A stretch of DNA of 64,000 bases from Opitutaceae bacterium UBA2377 (lineage in GTDB: Bacteria > Verrucomicrobiota > Verrucomicrobiia > Opitutales > Opitutaceae): positions 205,413 to 269,412 of the forward strand of contig DDSZ01000032.1 in assembly GCA_002344205.1 (NCBI GenBank). The letters are read 5' to 3'. A model generated the notes under the pieces. That model was not told the DNA's origin. It made no database searches and worked only from the letters and a program-made list of their open reading frames with translations. Made by a program: the position numbers and the translations under genes. Positions 7,455 to 15,976 of the stretch are shown here, one piece after another. Numbering within the stretch: the first letter of the stretch is position 1; every line of letters starts with the position of its first letter.

Positions 7455-8768
7455 TCAGGCGGTGGCGAGGACGGGTGCTTCCTGGCGCGGCCAGGGGTCG
7501 CGGCCCAGCAGCAGTTCGCCCAGGCGGTGCGCGCTCATGAAGCCGTCCTCGTGGAAGCCGTAGCGGTGGTAGCTGCCCGCGAAGAAGGTCTGCGTGGTGT
7601 CCACCGCCGCGGCGTTGAGGGCCGGCAGCTCCTTCTGCGCACGGATGGCCCCGAGGGTGAAGAGCGGGTGGCGGTAGTGGATCGTGCGGAGCACCTTCGC
7701 CGGGTTGATGGCCTCGGGCCGCTCGATGGAGACGAAATAATTCTCGCGGTCCGACACGCCCTGCAGCGAGTTCATCCAGTAGTGTGTGGCGGTGGACTTG
7801 CGGCCGGCCGCGTCGCGGTTGATCTCGTAGTTCCAGCTCGACCAGGCGAGCCGGGTGCGCGGCATCACACCGGTGTCGGTGTGCAGCGTGGCCACGTTGG
7901 GCTGGTAGCGGAACTCGCCCAGCACCCGGGCCTCCGCGGCGGTCGGCCGGTCGAGGAGCTGCAGCGCCTGGTCGCCGTGGCAGGCGAGGATGACGCGGTC
8001 GAATTCGTGCCGCGCGCCTTCCGCGGTGACCACGGTGACGCCGCCCGCGTGGCGCTCGATGCGCCGGGCCGGCGTGCCGGTGAGGATGCGGTCGCGCCAG
8101 GGGGCGGTGAGCCGGCGGACGTATTCGCGGGCGCCGCCGTCCACGGTCCACCAGGGGTGCTGCGTGTGCAGGCCGAGGAAGCCGTGGTTGTGGAAGAAGC
8201 GCAGGAGCTTCACCGCGGGAAACTGCAGCATGAGGTCGGGCGGCGTGCTCCAGACCGCGGAGCTCATGGGCGTGAGGTAGAGGTGGAGGAAATCCTCGCC
8301 GTAGCCGCGCTGGCGCACGTAGTCCCCGAGGGTGATTTCCTGGATGGCGGGGTCGTCGAGGAAGCGCACAGCCTCGGCGTTGAAGCGGTTGATGGCGGCC
8401 AGCATCCTGTAAAACCGCGGACTGAAAAGGTTGCGGCGCTGGGCGAAGAGATGGTTGAGCGAGGAGCCGCAGAACTCGATGCCGGAGTCGGCGTGCCGCA
8501 CGCTGAACGACATCGAGGTCGGCTTGACCGGAACCTGCAGCTCCGTGAACAGCCGGGTGAGCAGCGGGTAGGTGACCTGGTTGAAGACCATGAAGCCCGT
8601 GTCGATCGGCACCTCGCGGTCGGTGCCGGGTTCCGGCGCCGTCACGGTGTGGGTGTGGCCGCCGATGTGGGCGTTCTGTTCGAACACCGTGATCGCGTGA
8701 TTACGGTGCAGGAAATGGGCGCAGCCGAGGCCGGCGATGCCGGTGCCGATGATGGCGGTTTTGGTCAT
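7455..8768 (-). CDS. FAD-dependent amine-oxidase-like oxidoreductase
   Basis: A 437-residue flavoprotein with an N-terminal dinucleotide-binding fold (AIIGTGIAGLGCAHFLHRN, residues 5-23), the following acidic strand (TVFEQNAHIGGHTHT) and a C-terminal FAD strand ending in GFHEDGFMSAHRLGE. This is the NAD/FAD amine-oxidase-like type that pairs with DUF1365 and Cfa genes; some relatives belong to sigma-E/ChrR-controlled lipid clusters and to furan fatty acid synthesis. It probably oxidises or desaturates a modified acyl chain; that assignment is inference. It is second in the operon, 44 bases after the desaturase. Confidence 0.88.
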   Translation of the reverse strand: MTKTAIIGTGIAGLGCAHFLHRNHAITVFEQNAHIGGHTHTVTAPEPGTDREVPIDTGFMVFNQVTYPLLTRLFTELQVPVKPTSMSFSVRHADSGIEFCGSSLNHLFAQRRNLFSPRFYRMLAAINRFNAEAVRFLDDPAIQEITLGDYVRQRGYGEDFLHLYLTPMSSAVWSTPPDLMLQFPAVKLLRFFHNHGFLGLHTQHPWWTVDGGAREYVRRLTAPWRDRILTGTPARRIERHAGGVTVVTAEGARHEFDRVILACHGDQALQLLDRPTAAEARVLGEFRYQPNVATLHTDTGVMPRTRLAWSSWNYEINRDAAGRKSTATHYWMNSLQGVSDRENYFVSIERPEAINPAKVLRTIHYRHPLFTLGAIRAQKELPALNAAAVDTTQTFFAGSYHRYGFHEDGFMSAHRLGELLLGRDPWPRQEAPVLATA

Positions 8769-8812
8769 GGAAAGTTTGTCCCCATGACTACGGTTGAGGC
8801 CACCCGCCGGAT

Positions 8813-9997
8813 TCAGATCACCGGCGGTTTCGGCGGGGCCTTGGTCTGCAGCTCGTGGGCGAGCTCGGTCACATCTTTGTGCAGGGCCGGACCTTCCTTT
8901 TTCTCCGGCAGGCTGGCCTGGGCGGCGGTGGCGGTGGCCACGGCCAGCGCGGCGGCGGCGGGCACCACCTTTTTGAGGGAGGAATAGGAGATCTCGGGAT
9001 GGAGCGAGGCGGCCCGCCGGGCGGCCATGACCGAGGCGTGGTGGTCGGCGTGGGCCCCTTCCTCAAGAATGGAACGGGGCACGGGCTTGAGGCCCCAGAT
9101 GAGGCCGGTCCAGGACAGCAGTTTGAGCCCGTAGTAGGTGGGGTCGATTTCCCACCAGTAGAAACCGTTGCGGGTGGAGCTCTGGTAGCGGTGGTGGTTG
9201 TTGTGCCAGCCCTCGCCGAGGGTGATGGCGGCGAGGATGGCGCTGTTGCGCGAGTCGTCGCTGGTCTGGAAGCGCCGCCGGCCCATCAGGTGGGCCATGG
9301 AGTTGATGCAGCCGGTGCCGTGGAAAAGCGCGGTGGTGCTGATGAAGAAGCCCCAGACGAGCAACTGCCAGCCGTTGGTGCCGAGGCCGGGGGCATAACC
9401 CGCCAGCAGGCTGCCGAGCCCGAAGAGCGCGGCGGCGAACAGGACCGGCACGACGAGGTCAAAGCGGTTGAGCCACACCAGCTCGGGGTATTTGGCGAGG
9501 TCCTTGATCTTGGAGTAGTCGGTCGGGAAATTCCGCCGGCTGGTGATCCAGCCGATGTGCGACCACCAGAAGCCGTGCACGTGGGGCGAGTGGGCGTCCT
9601 CCGGGTCGTCGCTGTGCTGGTGGTGGTGCCGGTGGTGGTAGGCCCACCAGAGCGAGCCGCGCTGCACGGTGGTGCCGGCGAAAACGGCGAGCAGGAACTG
9701 CCCGAAGCGCGAGGTGCTGTAGGTCTTGTGCGAGAAATAGCGGTGGTGCACGCCGGTGACGGCGAACATGCGGATGAAATAGAGTGCGACGGCGGCCCAC
9801 ACGGCGAAGGCGCTGGCGCCGACCCAGATCACGCCGAGGCAGCCGGCGTGCAGGAAGACGAAGGGCATCACCCGCACCCAGTCCACGCGGTCGGGCTCGG
9901 CGCGCATCTTTTCGGCCCCGTCGGGGCAGTAATCGGAGTCAACCCACTGCACGAGGGCGGCGGCGGCGCGGCGGAAAAAAGAGGCTGAAGCTGGCAT
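8813..9997 (-). CDS. acyl-CoA / acyl-lipid delta-9-type fatty acid desaturase
   Basis: A 394-residue membrane di-iron desaturase with all three histidine boxes: HHRYFSH (84-90), HHRHHHQH (121-128) and HNNHH (265-269), in the spacing of stearoyl-CoA desaturases, plus several membrane segments. It should introduce a cis double bond in saturated acyl chains, making the substrate for the Cfa enzymes downstream. A 60-residue C-terminal tail after the catalytic core includes an Ala-rich segment (VVPAAAALAVATATAAQA) and is longer than usual. The ATG at 9997 is the first well-placed methionine. It heads the lipid operon and is divergent from the MFS gene, so a promoter is expected in 9998-10119. Confidence 0.92.
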   Translation of the reverse strand: MPASASFFRRAAAALVQWVDSDYCPDGAEKMRAEPDRVDWVRVMPFVFLHAGCLGVIWVGASAFAVWAAVALYFIRMFAVTGVHHRYFSHKTYSTSRFGQFLLAVFAGTTVQRGSLWWAYHHRHHHQHSDDPEDAHSPHVHGFWWSHIGWITSRRNFPTDYSKIKDLAKYPELVWLNRFDLVVPVLFAAALFGLGSLLAGYAPGLGTNGWQLLVWGFFISTTALFHGTGCINSMAHLMGRRRFQTSDDSRNSAILAAITLGEGWHNNHHRYQSSTRNGFYWWEIDPTYYGLKLLSWTGLIWGLKPVPRSILEEGAHADHHASVMAARRAASLHPEISYSSLKKVVPAAAALAVATATAAQASLPEKKEGPALHKDVTELAHELQTKAPPKPPVI

Positions 9998-10119
9998 GAG
10001 TCGCGGGGAATGAACCGCCGGAAATCCCGCAGCGCAAGCGGTGTTTGCGGGGGGCGGGCAATTTTTTGCAACCGGGCGGGCGCTTGCCATGGCCCGGCGG
10101 GCCGGCTTGGCTGCGCGGC

Positions 10120-11400
10120 GTGAGCGACCACACCGTATCGCCCTTCGATCCGCCGCCGGTGCGGCGGCGCGAAATTTTCGGCTGGAGCTGCTTCGATTTC
10201 GCGAACTCGGCGTTCACCACGATCATCATCACGGTGGTATATGCGGTGTATTTCACCGGGGTGGTCGCACGCGGCGAGGCGCAGGCGGCCGGCTGGTGGG
10301 GCACGGTGCTGGGGGTCTCGCAAATCATCGTGTTGCTGGCCGCGCCGCTGGTCGGGGCGCTGGCGGACGTCACGGCGCGCAAGAAGGCCTTCCTCATGGT
10401 CACGGCGGCGACCTGCGCGCTGGCGACGATCGGTTTGTATTGGGCCGGCCCCGGCGACCTGTGGCTGGCGCTCGGGCTGGTGCTGGTGGCGAACATCGCC
10501 TTCTCGCTGGGCGAGAACCTGTGCGCGGCCTTCCTGCCGGAGCTCAGCACGCCGGCGACGGCGGGGCGCATCTCCAGCTACGGCTGGAGCTTTGGGTATC
10601 TGGGCGGATTGCTGAGCCTGGTGCTGGCGCTGGTCATCATCCGCAGCGGCGAGGGCCGGGTGCCGTGGACTTTCGTGATGACGGGGGTTTTCTTCCTCGT
10701 GGCGAGCCTGCCGACGTGGCTGCTGCTGCGGGAGCGGGCGCGGCCCCGGCCGAAGCCCGCCGGGACGGGCTGGCTGGCATTGGGCGGCGGCCAACTGGCG
10801 CAGATGATTCGCGAGCTGCCGAAGCACCGCACGCTGCTGATTTTTTTCGGCGCGATGACGCTGTTCCTCGCCGGACTGACCGCGGTGGTGGCGTTTGCGG
10901 CGGTGTATGCGACGGCGGTCCTGGGCATGACGCAGGGCGAGATCATCGGGCTCTTCGTGGTCCTGCAGCTTGCCGGGGTGGCCGGGGCGTATGGCTTTGG
11001 CGTGTTGCAGGACCGGATCGGGGCCAAGCCGGCGCTCGTGATCTCGCTGGTCCTGTGGATCGTGGTTTGCGGTTGGGCAGCGGTCTGCACCACCAAGACC
11101 GAGTTTTACCTCATCGGCATGATCGCCGGGGCGGCCATGGGTTCGCTACAGTCTTCCGGCCGGGCCGTGGTTTCGTCGCTCACGCCGCCCGGCCGGGGCG
11201 GGGAGTTTTTCGGCTACTGGGGTTTCTTTGGCAAATTGGCCGCGGTCATCGGGCAGCCGGTGTTTGGCTGGGTGGCGGCGATGGCGGGGTTCCGAACCGC
11301 GATTCTGGTCAACGCCGGGTTCTTCCTGGCCGGCCTGCTGATTGTGCTGGGGCTGAGCCTGAAACCGGGCGCGGCGGATGATCGCGCCAAGCGGCCTTAA
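10120..11400 (+). CDS. MFS transporter, UMF1 / Atg22-like family
   Basis: A 426-residue, 12-helix transporter. The start GWSCFDFANSAFTTIIITVVY and the loop GALADVTARKKAFL are typical of the UMF1/vacuole-effluxer-like branch of the major facilitator superfamily. I chose GTG at 10120 because the frame upstream is TTG-initiated, poorly hydrophobic and low in similarity to the family; no strong ribosome-binding site distinguishes the choices. Substrate unknown (amino-acid or solute efflux is typical). It is divergent from the desaturase operon. Confidence 0.87.
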   Translation: MSDHTVSPFDPPPVRRREIFGWSCFDFANSAFTTIIITVVYAVYFTGVVARGEAQAAGWWGTVLGVSQIIVLLAAPLVGALADVTARKKAFLMVTAATCALATIGLYWAGPGDLWLALGLVLVANIAFSLGENLCAAFLPELSTPATAGRISSYGWSFGYLGGLLSLVLALVIIRSGEGRVPWTFVMTGVFFLVASLPTWLLLRERARPRPKPAGTGWLALGGGQLAQMIRELPKHRTLLIFFGAMTLFLAGLTAVVAFAAVYATAVLGMTQGEIIGLFVVLQLAGVAGAYGFGVLQDRIGAKPALVISLVLWIVVCGWAAVCTTKTEFYLIGMIAGAAMGSLQSSGRAVVSSLTPPGRGGEFFGYWGFFGKLAAVIGQPVFGWVAAMAGFRTAILVNAGFFLAGLLIVLGLSLKPGAADDRAKRP

Positions 11401-11446
11401 GCCGAATTTTCACTGCCAAAGTTGTTAAAGTGAGGATATGCCGGGT

Positions 11447-11536
11447 TTAATCCCGCGGCTGGCCTCCTCCCGGGGTGTCGGGGTCGGTGGCCACGAGGGC
11501 ACTCAACAATACGAGGATGATGACGGCGATAAGCAT
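11447..11536 (-). CDS. possible 29-residue single-span membrane protein
   Basis: A short minus-strand frame within the 233-base gap 11401-11633. It encodes ATG, then a hydrophobic helix LIAVIILVLLSALVA, then a polar tail TDPDTPGGGQPRD and TAA. The frame continues upstream without stop for about a dozen codons, so the start is uncertain, and I see no strong ribosome-binding site. The clean hydrophobic segment with a charged tail is the only support. The rest of the gap holds nothing recognisable. Confidence 0.28.
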   Translation of the reverse strand: MLIAVIILVLLSALVATDPDTPGGGQPRD

Positions 11537-11633
11537 CTGCTTGGTGGTGTAGTCGAACCGGTCTGAAACGCATAAAAGTGAGCAAGTTCCAAACCAAATC
11601 AAATGCCTCCTGCCGGGTGCCGGCCTGCCCGCA

Positions 11634-12434
11634 TCACTCCGGCCGGAACAGTTCGCCGGGGGGCAATTGGGATTTGAAGGCGGTGAAGCCGCCGTCGATC
11701 ACGAGGTTGCTGCCGGTGATGAATTCGCCGCGGTCGCCGGCGAGGAAGAGGGCGAGTTCGGCGATGTCCTCCGGGCGGCCGAGTCGGGTGAGGTGGGTGG
11801 CCTCGGCGGCGGCGCGGGCCTGCGGGTTCTGATACCAGTCCTGCTGGCACTCGGTGATCACGTAGCCCGGGCTGAGGCAGTTCACGCGGATGCCGTGCTT
11901 CGCGTAGTTGAGGGCCATGCTGCGCGTGAGCGCCACCACGCCGCCCTTCGCGGCGGTGTAGCTGTCGATGCCGGGCTCGGCGATGAGCGCGTCAATCGTG
12001 GCGGTGTTGAGGATGACGCCGCGCTTTTGCGCCATCATCACGGGCAGCGCGGCCTTGCTCATGAGAAAGACGCCCTTCAGGGCGACGTTGATCATCACAT
12101 CCCACACGGCCTCGTCGAGCTCGTGCACGGCGCGGTCCTGCTCGTTGCAGAGCCGGGTGGGGGCGGCGTTGTTGTAGAGAATGTCGAGCCGGCCCCAGGT
12201 GTCGGTGGCGACGGCGACGGCGCGCCGGGCATCGGCGAACTTGGAAACATCGGTGGCGACAAACCGGGCCTGGCCGCCGGCCGCGGTGATTTGCGCGGCG
12301 GCCGCTTCGCCGCGGGCGGTGTCGAGATCGGCGAGGAGCACGCGGGCACCCTCCCGGGCAAACAGGTCGGCGGCGGCGCGGCCGATGCCGGAGGCGGCGC
12401 CGGTGATGAGAGCGACACGGTCTTGGAGTTGCAT
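11634..12434 (-). CDS. short-chain dehydrogenase/reductase (SDR)
   Basis: A 266-residue classical SDR using NAD(P)(H). Visible motifs are TGAASGIG (11-18), YNNA (87-90), YTAAK with catalytic Tyr159 and Lys163, and a C-terminal ITGSNLVIDGGFTA. The position that normally holds the catalytic Ser, 13 residues before the Tyr, is Thr146 (NTATID), a conservative but uncommon change. The likely substrate is a sugar or hydroxyacid, as the next two genes downstream on the same strand's far side (enolase superfamily, M24 peptidase) are catabolic, but no operon link is shown. Confidence 0.9.
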   Translation of the reverse strand: MQLQDRVALITGAASGIGRAAADLFAREGARVLLADLDTARGEAAAAQITAAGGQARFVATDVSKFADARRAVAVATDTWGRLDILYNNAAPTRLCNEQDRAVHELDEAVWDVMINVALKGVFLMSKAALPVMMAQKRGVILNTATIDALIAEPGIDSYTAAKGGVVALTRSMALNYAKHGIRVNCLSPGYVITECQQDWYQNPQARAAAEATHLTRLGRPEDIAELALFLAGDRGEFITGSNLVIDGGFTAFKSQLPPGELFRPE

Positions 12435-12465
12435 GGTGAAGGGGAGCCTATTTGGACTTACCCAA

Positions 12466-12550
12466 AGAAGTGACCGTAAGGTAGGGCCCGACCTCCGGGC
12501 GGGCCGCTCGGAGATCGGCCCCTACCCAGCGCACGTCTGTCGTCACTTCT
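12466..12550. repeat. nested intergenic palindrome, relative of 2441-2461
   Basis: Outer arms AGAAGTGAC (12466-12474) and GTCACTTCT (12542-12550) enclose GTAGGG...CCCTAC and an inner imperfect stem GGCCGCTC-gga-GATCGGCC. The core and the CCTACC flank match the element at 2441-2461. It lies between the enolase-superfamily stop and the SDR start, where it could fold in the transcript between the two genes. Confidence 0.6.
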
Positions 12551-12558
12551 ATTGGAAA

Positions 12559-13713
12559 TCATCGATGCAGTGCGGAAACCAGCGCCGTGCGGGTGAATTT
12601 TTTGAGCGCGGCCTCGTTCAGGGTGACGCCAAGACCGGGCCCGGTCGGCACGCGCACGAAGCCGTCGGCGGCGACGGGCAACTGCTCGTTGGTCGTCTCC
12701 CAGCGGAGGGGCGAGACGCTGGTGGAAAACTCCAGCAATTCCTCGTCGTGATGAGCCGCGAGAAAGTGGAGGTTGGCCGCCACGGTGATGTTGGTCTTGT
12801 AGCCGTGGGTGATGACGCGTTTGCCGCGGGCGCGCGCGGCGGCGGCGATCTTCTGGATGCCGGTGAAGCCGCCGACCATGGTGATGTCGGGCTGGCAGAT
12901 GGCGGCGCGGCCGCGGTCCATGGCGTCGATGAACTCGAGCACGTGGGTGAGGCCGAGGTCACCCACGCCCAGGGGAATGCCGAACTGCGACATCGCGGCG
13001 TGGCCCTCGATGTCATCGAGCGGCAACGGGGCTTCGAGGAAGAGCAGGCCGACCTCGCGATAAGCGGGATAAAGCAGCAGGCCTTCCTCCTTGGTCTGGT
13101 AGGCGAGGGCGCAGTCCACGATCAAGCCGCGGTCGGGGCCGAGGACAGCGCGCGCGGCCTTGAGCAGGCGGGTGGTGTGGGCGACGTCGTCCATCCACCA
13201 GGGATCGGCGGCAAACTTGATCGCGCTGAGGTGCAGGCGCTCGAGCCGGTCCGTGACCTGGCGGGTGACTTCCGCCTCCGTGCGGCCCATCGGGTAGATC
13301 GTGCCGTAGGCGCGCAGGCGGTCGCGCTTGGCGCCGCCCAGCAGGGCATGGACGGGTTGCCCGGCCGCCTGTGCGCGCAGATCCCAGAGGGCGAGATCCA
13401 GCGCACCCAGCGCGTGCATGGTGAGGCCGCGCCGGCCGACGTAGTCGCAGGCGTGGTAAAGCTCGTCCCACAGTGCGGGGTCGCGGGGATCGCGGCCGAG
13501 CAGCACGCCGGCCAGCCCGCGGGCGTGGTTGTGGGCGTCGGGTCCGTGGATGAGCGCCTGGATGGCCGGGGCGAAGGACTCCACCTCGCCGATGCCGGTG
13601 CGGCCGTCATCCGTGGTGAGGCGCACCACGCAATCGTCGTAGGAGCCGTCGAACAGCGAGATGCCGGGGTCTTCGTGCCGGAGGTGGAAGGATTCGATCT
13701 GGGTTAGCTTCAT
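12559..13713 (-). CDS. enolase-superfamily (mandelate racemase / muconate lactonizing) enzyme
   Basis: A 384-residue enzyme expected to abstract a proton alpha to a carboxylate with Mg2+. Catalytic features by position: Lys166 in SAIKFA, metal ligands Asp200 (IVDCA), Glu227 (LEAP) and Asp252 in GVGD where most relatives have Glu, and His303 in ITHGYKTN. Sugar-acid dehydratase or racemase is the likely role; the exact substrate is not readable. The start at 13713 is 8 bases after the M24 peptidase stop, so the two are probably cotranscribed. Confidence 0.88.
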   Translation of the reverse strand: MKLTQIESFHLRHEDPGISLFDGSYDDCVVRLTTDDGRTGIGEVESFAPAIQALIHGPDAHNHARGLAGVLLGRDPRDPALWDELYHACDYVGRRGLTMHALGALDLALWDLRAQAAGQPVHALLGGAKRDRLRAYGTIYPMGRTEAEVTRQVTDRLERLHLSAIKFAADPWWMDDVAHTTRLLKAARAVLGPDRGLIVDCALAYQTKEEGLLLYPAYREVGLLFLEAPLPLDDIEGHAAMSQFGIPLGVGDLGLTHVLEFIDAMDRGRAAICQPDITMVGGFTGIQKIAAAARARGKRVITHGYKTNITVAANLHFLAAHHDEELLEFSTSVSPLRWETTNEQLPVAADGFVRVPTGPGLGVTLNEAALKKFTRTALVSALHR

Positions 13714-13721
13714 GCCGAAAA

Positions 13722-14828
13722 TCAGGAATTGCGCCGGTGCCGGGTGAGAACCTCGCAACCAGTGGCCGTGACGAGGACGACATCCTCCAGGCGGACCCCG
13801 GCCTCGCCGGGCAGGTAAACGCCGGGCTCCAGGGCGATCACCATGCCGGGCGCGAGCGGCGTGCGGTCGTCCGCGACGATGCGCGGCGCCTCGTGGTAGC
13901 AGACGCCGATGCCGTGGCCGGTGTGGTGCGGATACGGCTCATGGCCATGACCGCGGATGCAGGCGCGCACCGCCTCGTCAATGTCGCCGGCGATGGCGCC
14001 GGGTTTGACGAGGGAGATGGCCAGGTCGAGGGCCTCGCCGGCGATTTTTTTCAGCCCGTGAAAACGACCGCCCGGTTCGCCGGCCGGGATGACGCCGCAG
14101 ATGTCGCCCCAGTAGTTGCCGAGCCGGGGCACGATGTCGGCGAGCACCCACTCGCCGGCGGCAACGGGGCGGCTGGACGGCGCGCCGCCGATGTCACCGG
14201 TGCGCGGGCCGGCGACGAAATCGGCCAGCAGCGGCAGGCGCCGGCCGGCGCGGGTTTCGAGCGCGGTGCGCAGGTCACCCCAGATTTCCAGCTCGGTGCG
14301 GCCGGGGCGGACCAGCGTGCGCAGCACCGTTTGCGCGTGGTCGCAGAGATCAAGCGCGGCGCGGAGGGCGGTGACTTCGCGCGGGGTCTTGATGGCGCGC
14401 AATGCCGCCAGGTCGGCATCGACCGGCCGGGCGTCGGCCACGAGCGGGGCGAGGGCGGCGGGCAGGCCGGCGGTCTCGACGCCGAGGCTGCGGGGATTAT
14501 TTCCGGCCAGCAGGCGGCGGGCGGTTTCGAGCCAATGCCGGTGAGGTGCAAGCGAGCCGGCCGGGGCGTAGCTGGGATAGGCCAGCCCTTCGAGACCGAG
14601 GGCGGCCAGGTCGGGCGCCTCGCAGTCGGGATAGAGCAGCGCGACCCGGCCGGCCTCGACCAACAGGAGGGTGGGGCCGCCGGCGAAAGGGTTGGGCCCG
14701 GTCTCGATCGAGGTCTCATGACCCGAGGCCCAGTCCACCGAGAACGGCGAGGTGAGCAGCAGGGCCTCGAGGCCGGCGGCTTCACGCCAGGCGTCGAGCC
14801 GGATGCGCAGGTCGGGGTCCAGGGGCAT
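13722..14828 (-). CDS. M24-family metallopeptidase (Xaa-Pro aminopeptidase-like)
   Basis: A 368-residue two-domain protein: an N-terminal creatinase-type domain (1-145) and a C-terminal pita-bread domain. The five metal ligands are Asp231, Asp242, His305 (HTGHGIG), Glu334 (LEPG) and Glu348 (RLED), so it should be an active dinuclear enzyme cutting Xaa-Pro or a related amide. The ATG at 14828 is preferred over an upstream TTG at 14858. It lies just past the terminator of the sigma-factor operon and leads into the enolase-superfamily gene. Confidence 0.9.
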   Translation of the reverse strand: MPLDPDLRIRLDAWREAAGLEALLLTSPFSVDWASGHETSIETGPNPFAGGPTLLLVEAGRVALLYPDCEAPDLAALGLEGLAYPSYAPAGSLAPHRHWLETARRLLAGNNPRSLGVETAGLPAALAPLVADARPVDADLAALRAIKTPREVTALRAALDLCDHAQTVLRTLVRPGRTELEIWGDLRTALETRAGRRLPLLADFVAGPRTGDIGGAPSSRPVAAGEWVLADIVPRLGNYWGDICGVIPAGEPGGRFHGLKKIAGEALDLAISLVKPGAIAGDIDEAVRACIRGHGHEPYPHHTGHGIGVCYHEAPRIVADDRTPLAPGMVIALEPGVYLPGEAGVRLEDVVLVTATGCEVLTRHRRNS

Positions 14829-14860
14829 GGCGGCGAGTGGAACAACAATCGCCGGCAATG

Positions 14861-14893
14861 AAAAGCGCCGCGCGAAAAAAGTTCGCGCGGCGC
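14861..14893 (-). terminator. intrinsic terminator of the sigma / anti-sigma / DUF4097 operon
   Basis: On the minus strand, 12-bp perfect arms GCGCCGCGCGAA and TTCGCGCGGCGC with a 5-base loop, followed immediately by TTTT (14864-14861). It starts 26 bases after the DUF4097 stop codon and ends before the M24 peptidase start. Confidence 0.8.
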
Positions 14894-14918
14894 GGGCGGG
14901 AAAACGGACGGGGCGAAC

Positions 14919-15932
14919 TCAGTCGGCTTTGCGCAGCTTGATGTCGCCGTTCATCGCGGTGGCCTGGATCTCGGTGTTGCCGCCGCCGTTGAGCGTGCCG
15001 GAGACGAGTTTGCCGCCGGTCATGGGCGGGAGCGGGGGCAGGGGCGCCCGCGGCGTCCGGGGCGCGTTGGCGGGCGAGTCGGCCCGGGCTTCACGCGCCG
15101 CCTCGCGGGCGGCCAGGGCGGCCTCGCGCATGGCTTCCGCCGCTTCGCGGGCAGCCTCGACGCCGATGCGCACGGCCTCGCGGACGGTTTCGCGGATCTC
15201 CTCGTTATCGCCGGTGACCATGGTGTAGCGGTAGCCACGGAGCGACTCGGTGCGGGTCACGAGTTTTTGCTCGTCGAAATCGGTGAGGATGGCGCCGTGC
15301 TGCGTGCGCAGCCGGATGTTGGCCTTGGCCTCTTCGGGCACCCAAAGGGCGATGGCGCCGTTCATGGAAGTGAAGGAGAGCGGCTTGTTTTCCTGGAGGC
15401 GGCTCACGCGGGCCTCAATGCCGCCGTTCATGGATTCGACGAGGGCGCCGCCGGTGATGTCGTGGAGGACCACGCGGCCGTTCAGGCTCTTGATCTCGAT
15501 GTCGCCCTCCACGCCGGACACGCGGATGGAGCCGTTGAGCGAGTTCTTGACCGAGATGGCGGTGGCGCGCGGCACGGCCACCGTGAGGGTGCCGCCCCGC
15601 GAGGCGGGCTCGGCGCCGGCATCGACGGTGATGACGTTGTCCTTCTCGGTCACGCTGAGCGAGCCGGATTCCGTGAGCAGGCGCATGCCGTCGGTGCGGG
15701 GGGCGGCCCCTTCGGTGCGCAACGGGCTCGTCACGGTGACGAAGTCTGAGTCGGTGCCGGTGATGACGACCTGCAGGTTGCTGGTGCCGGTGGCGACGCG
15801 CACCAGGCCGGGCTTGGCGGGGTCGCTGAATTTGTGGGTGGTCGTGGTGTCGTCGCCGTCTTGGGCGAGGAGGGCCGGGCCGCCGAGGAGCAGCGCGGGC
15901 AGGAGGAGCAGGGTGGAGCGGAATGATTTCAT
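14919..15932 (-). CDS. exported DUF4097 (beta-helix, adhesin-like) protein
   Basis: A 337-residue exported protein. A signal peptide (1-21, ending LLAQ) is followed by repeating beta strands typical of DUF4097: ISVKNSLNGSIRVSGVEGD, IEIKSLNGRVVL, ALVESMNGGIEA. An odd segment around residues 245-285 is an Ala/Glu/Arg helix with REA repeats (AAREAAEAMREAALAAREA), then a Pro-rich linker and a last strand SGTLNGGGNTEIQATAMNGD. It is the third gene of the sigma-factor operon, 44 bases after the anti-sigma stop, which suggests a cell-envelope role or sensing of envelope stress. Confidence 0.82.
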   Translation of the reverse strand: MKSFRSTLLLLPALLLGGPALLAQDGDDTTTTHKFSDPAKPGLVRVATGTSNLQVVITGTDSDFVTVTSPLRTEGAAPRTDGMRLLTESGSLSVTEKDNVITVDAGAEPASRGGTLTVAVPRATAISVKNSLNGSIRVSGVEGDIEIKSLNGRVVLHDITGGALVESMNGGIEARVSRLQENKPLSFTSMNGAIALWVPEEAKANIRLRTQHGAILTDFDEQKLVTRTESLRGYRYTMVTGDNEEIRETVREAVRIGVEAAREAAEAMREAALAAREAAREARADSPANAPRTPRAPLPPLPPMTGGKLVSGTLNGGGNTEIQATAMNGDIKLRKAD

Positions 15933-15976
15933 GGCGGATTGAGGTTTGAGGGTGCGGTGGGCGGGCCAGTTGTGTG

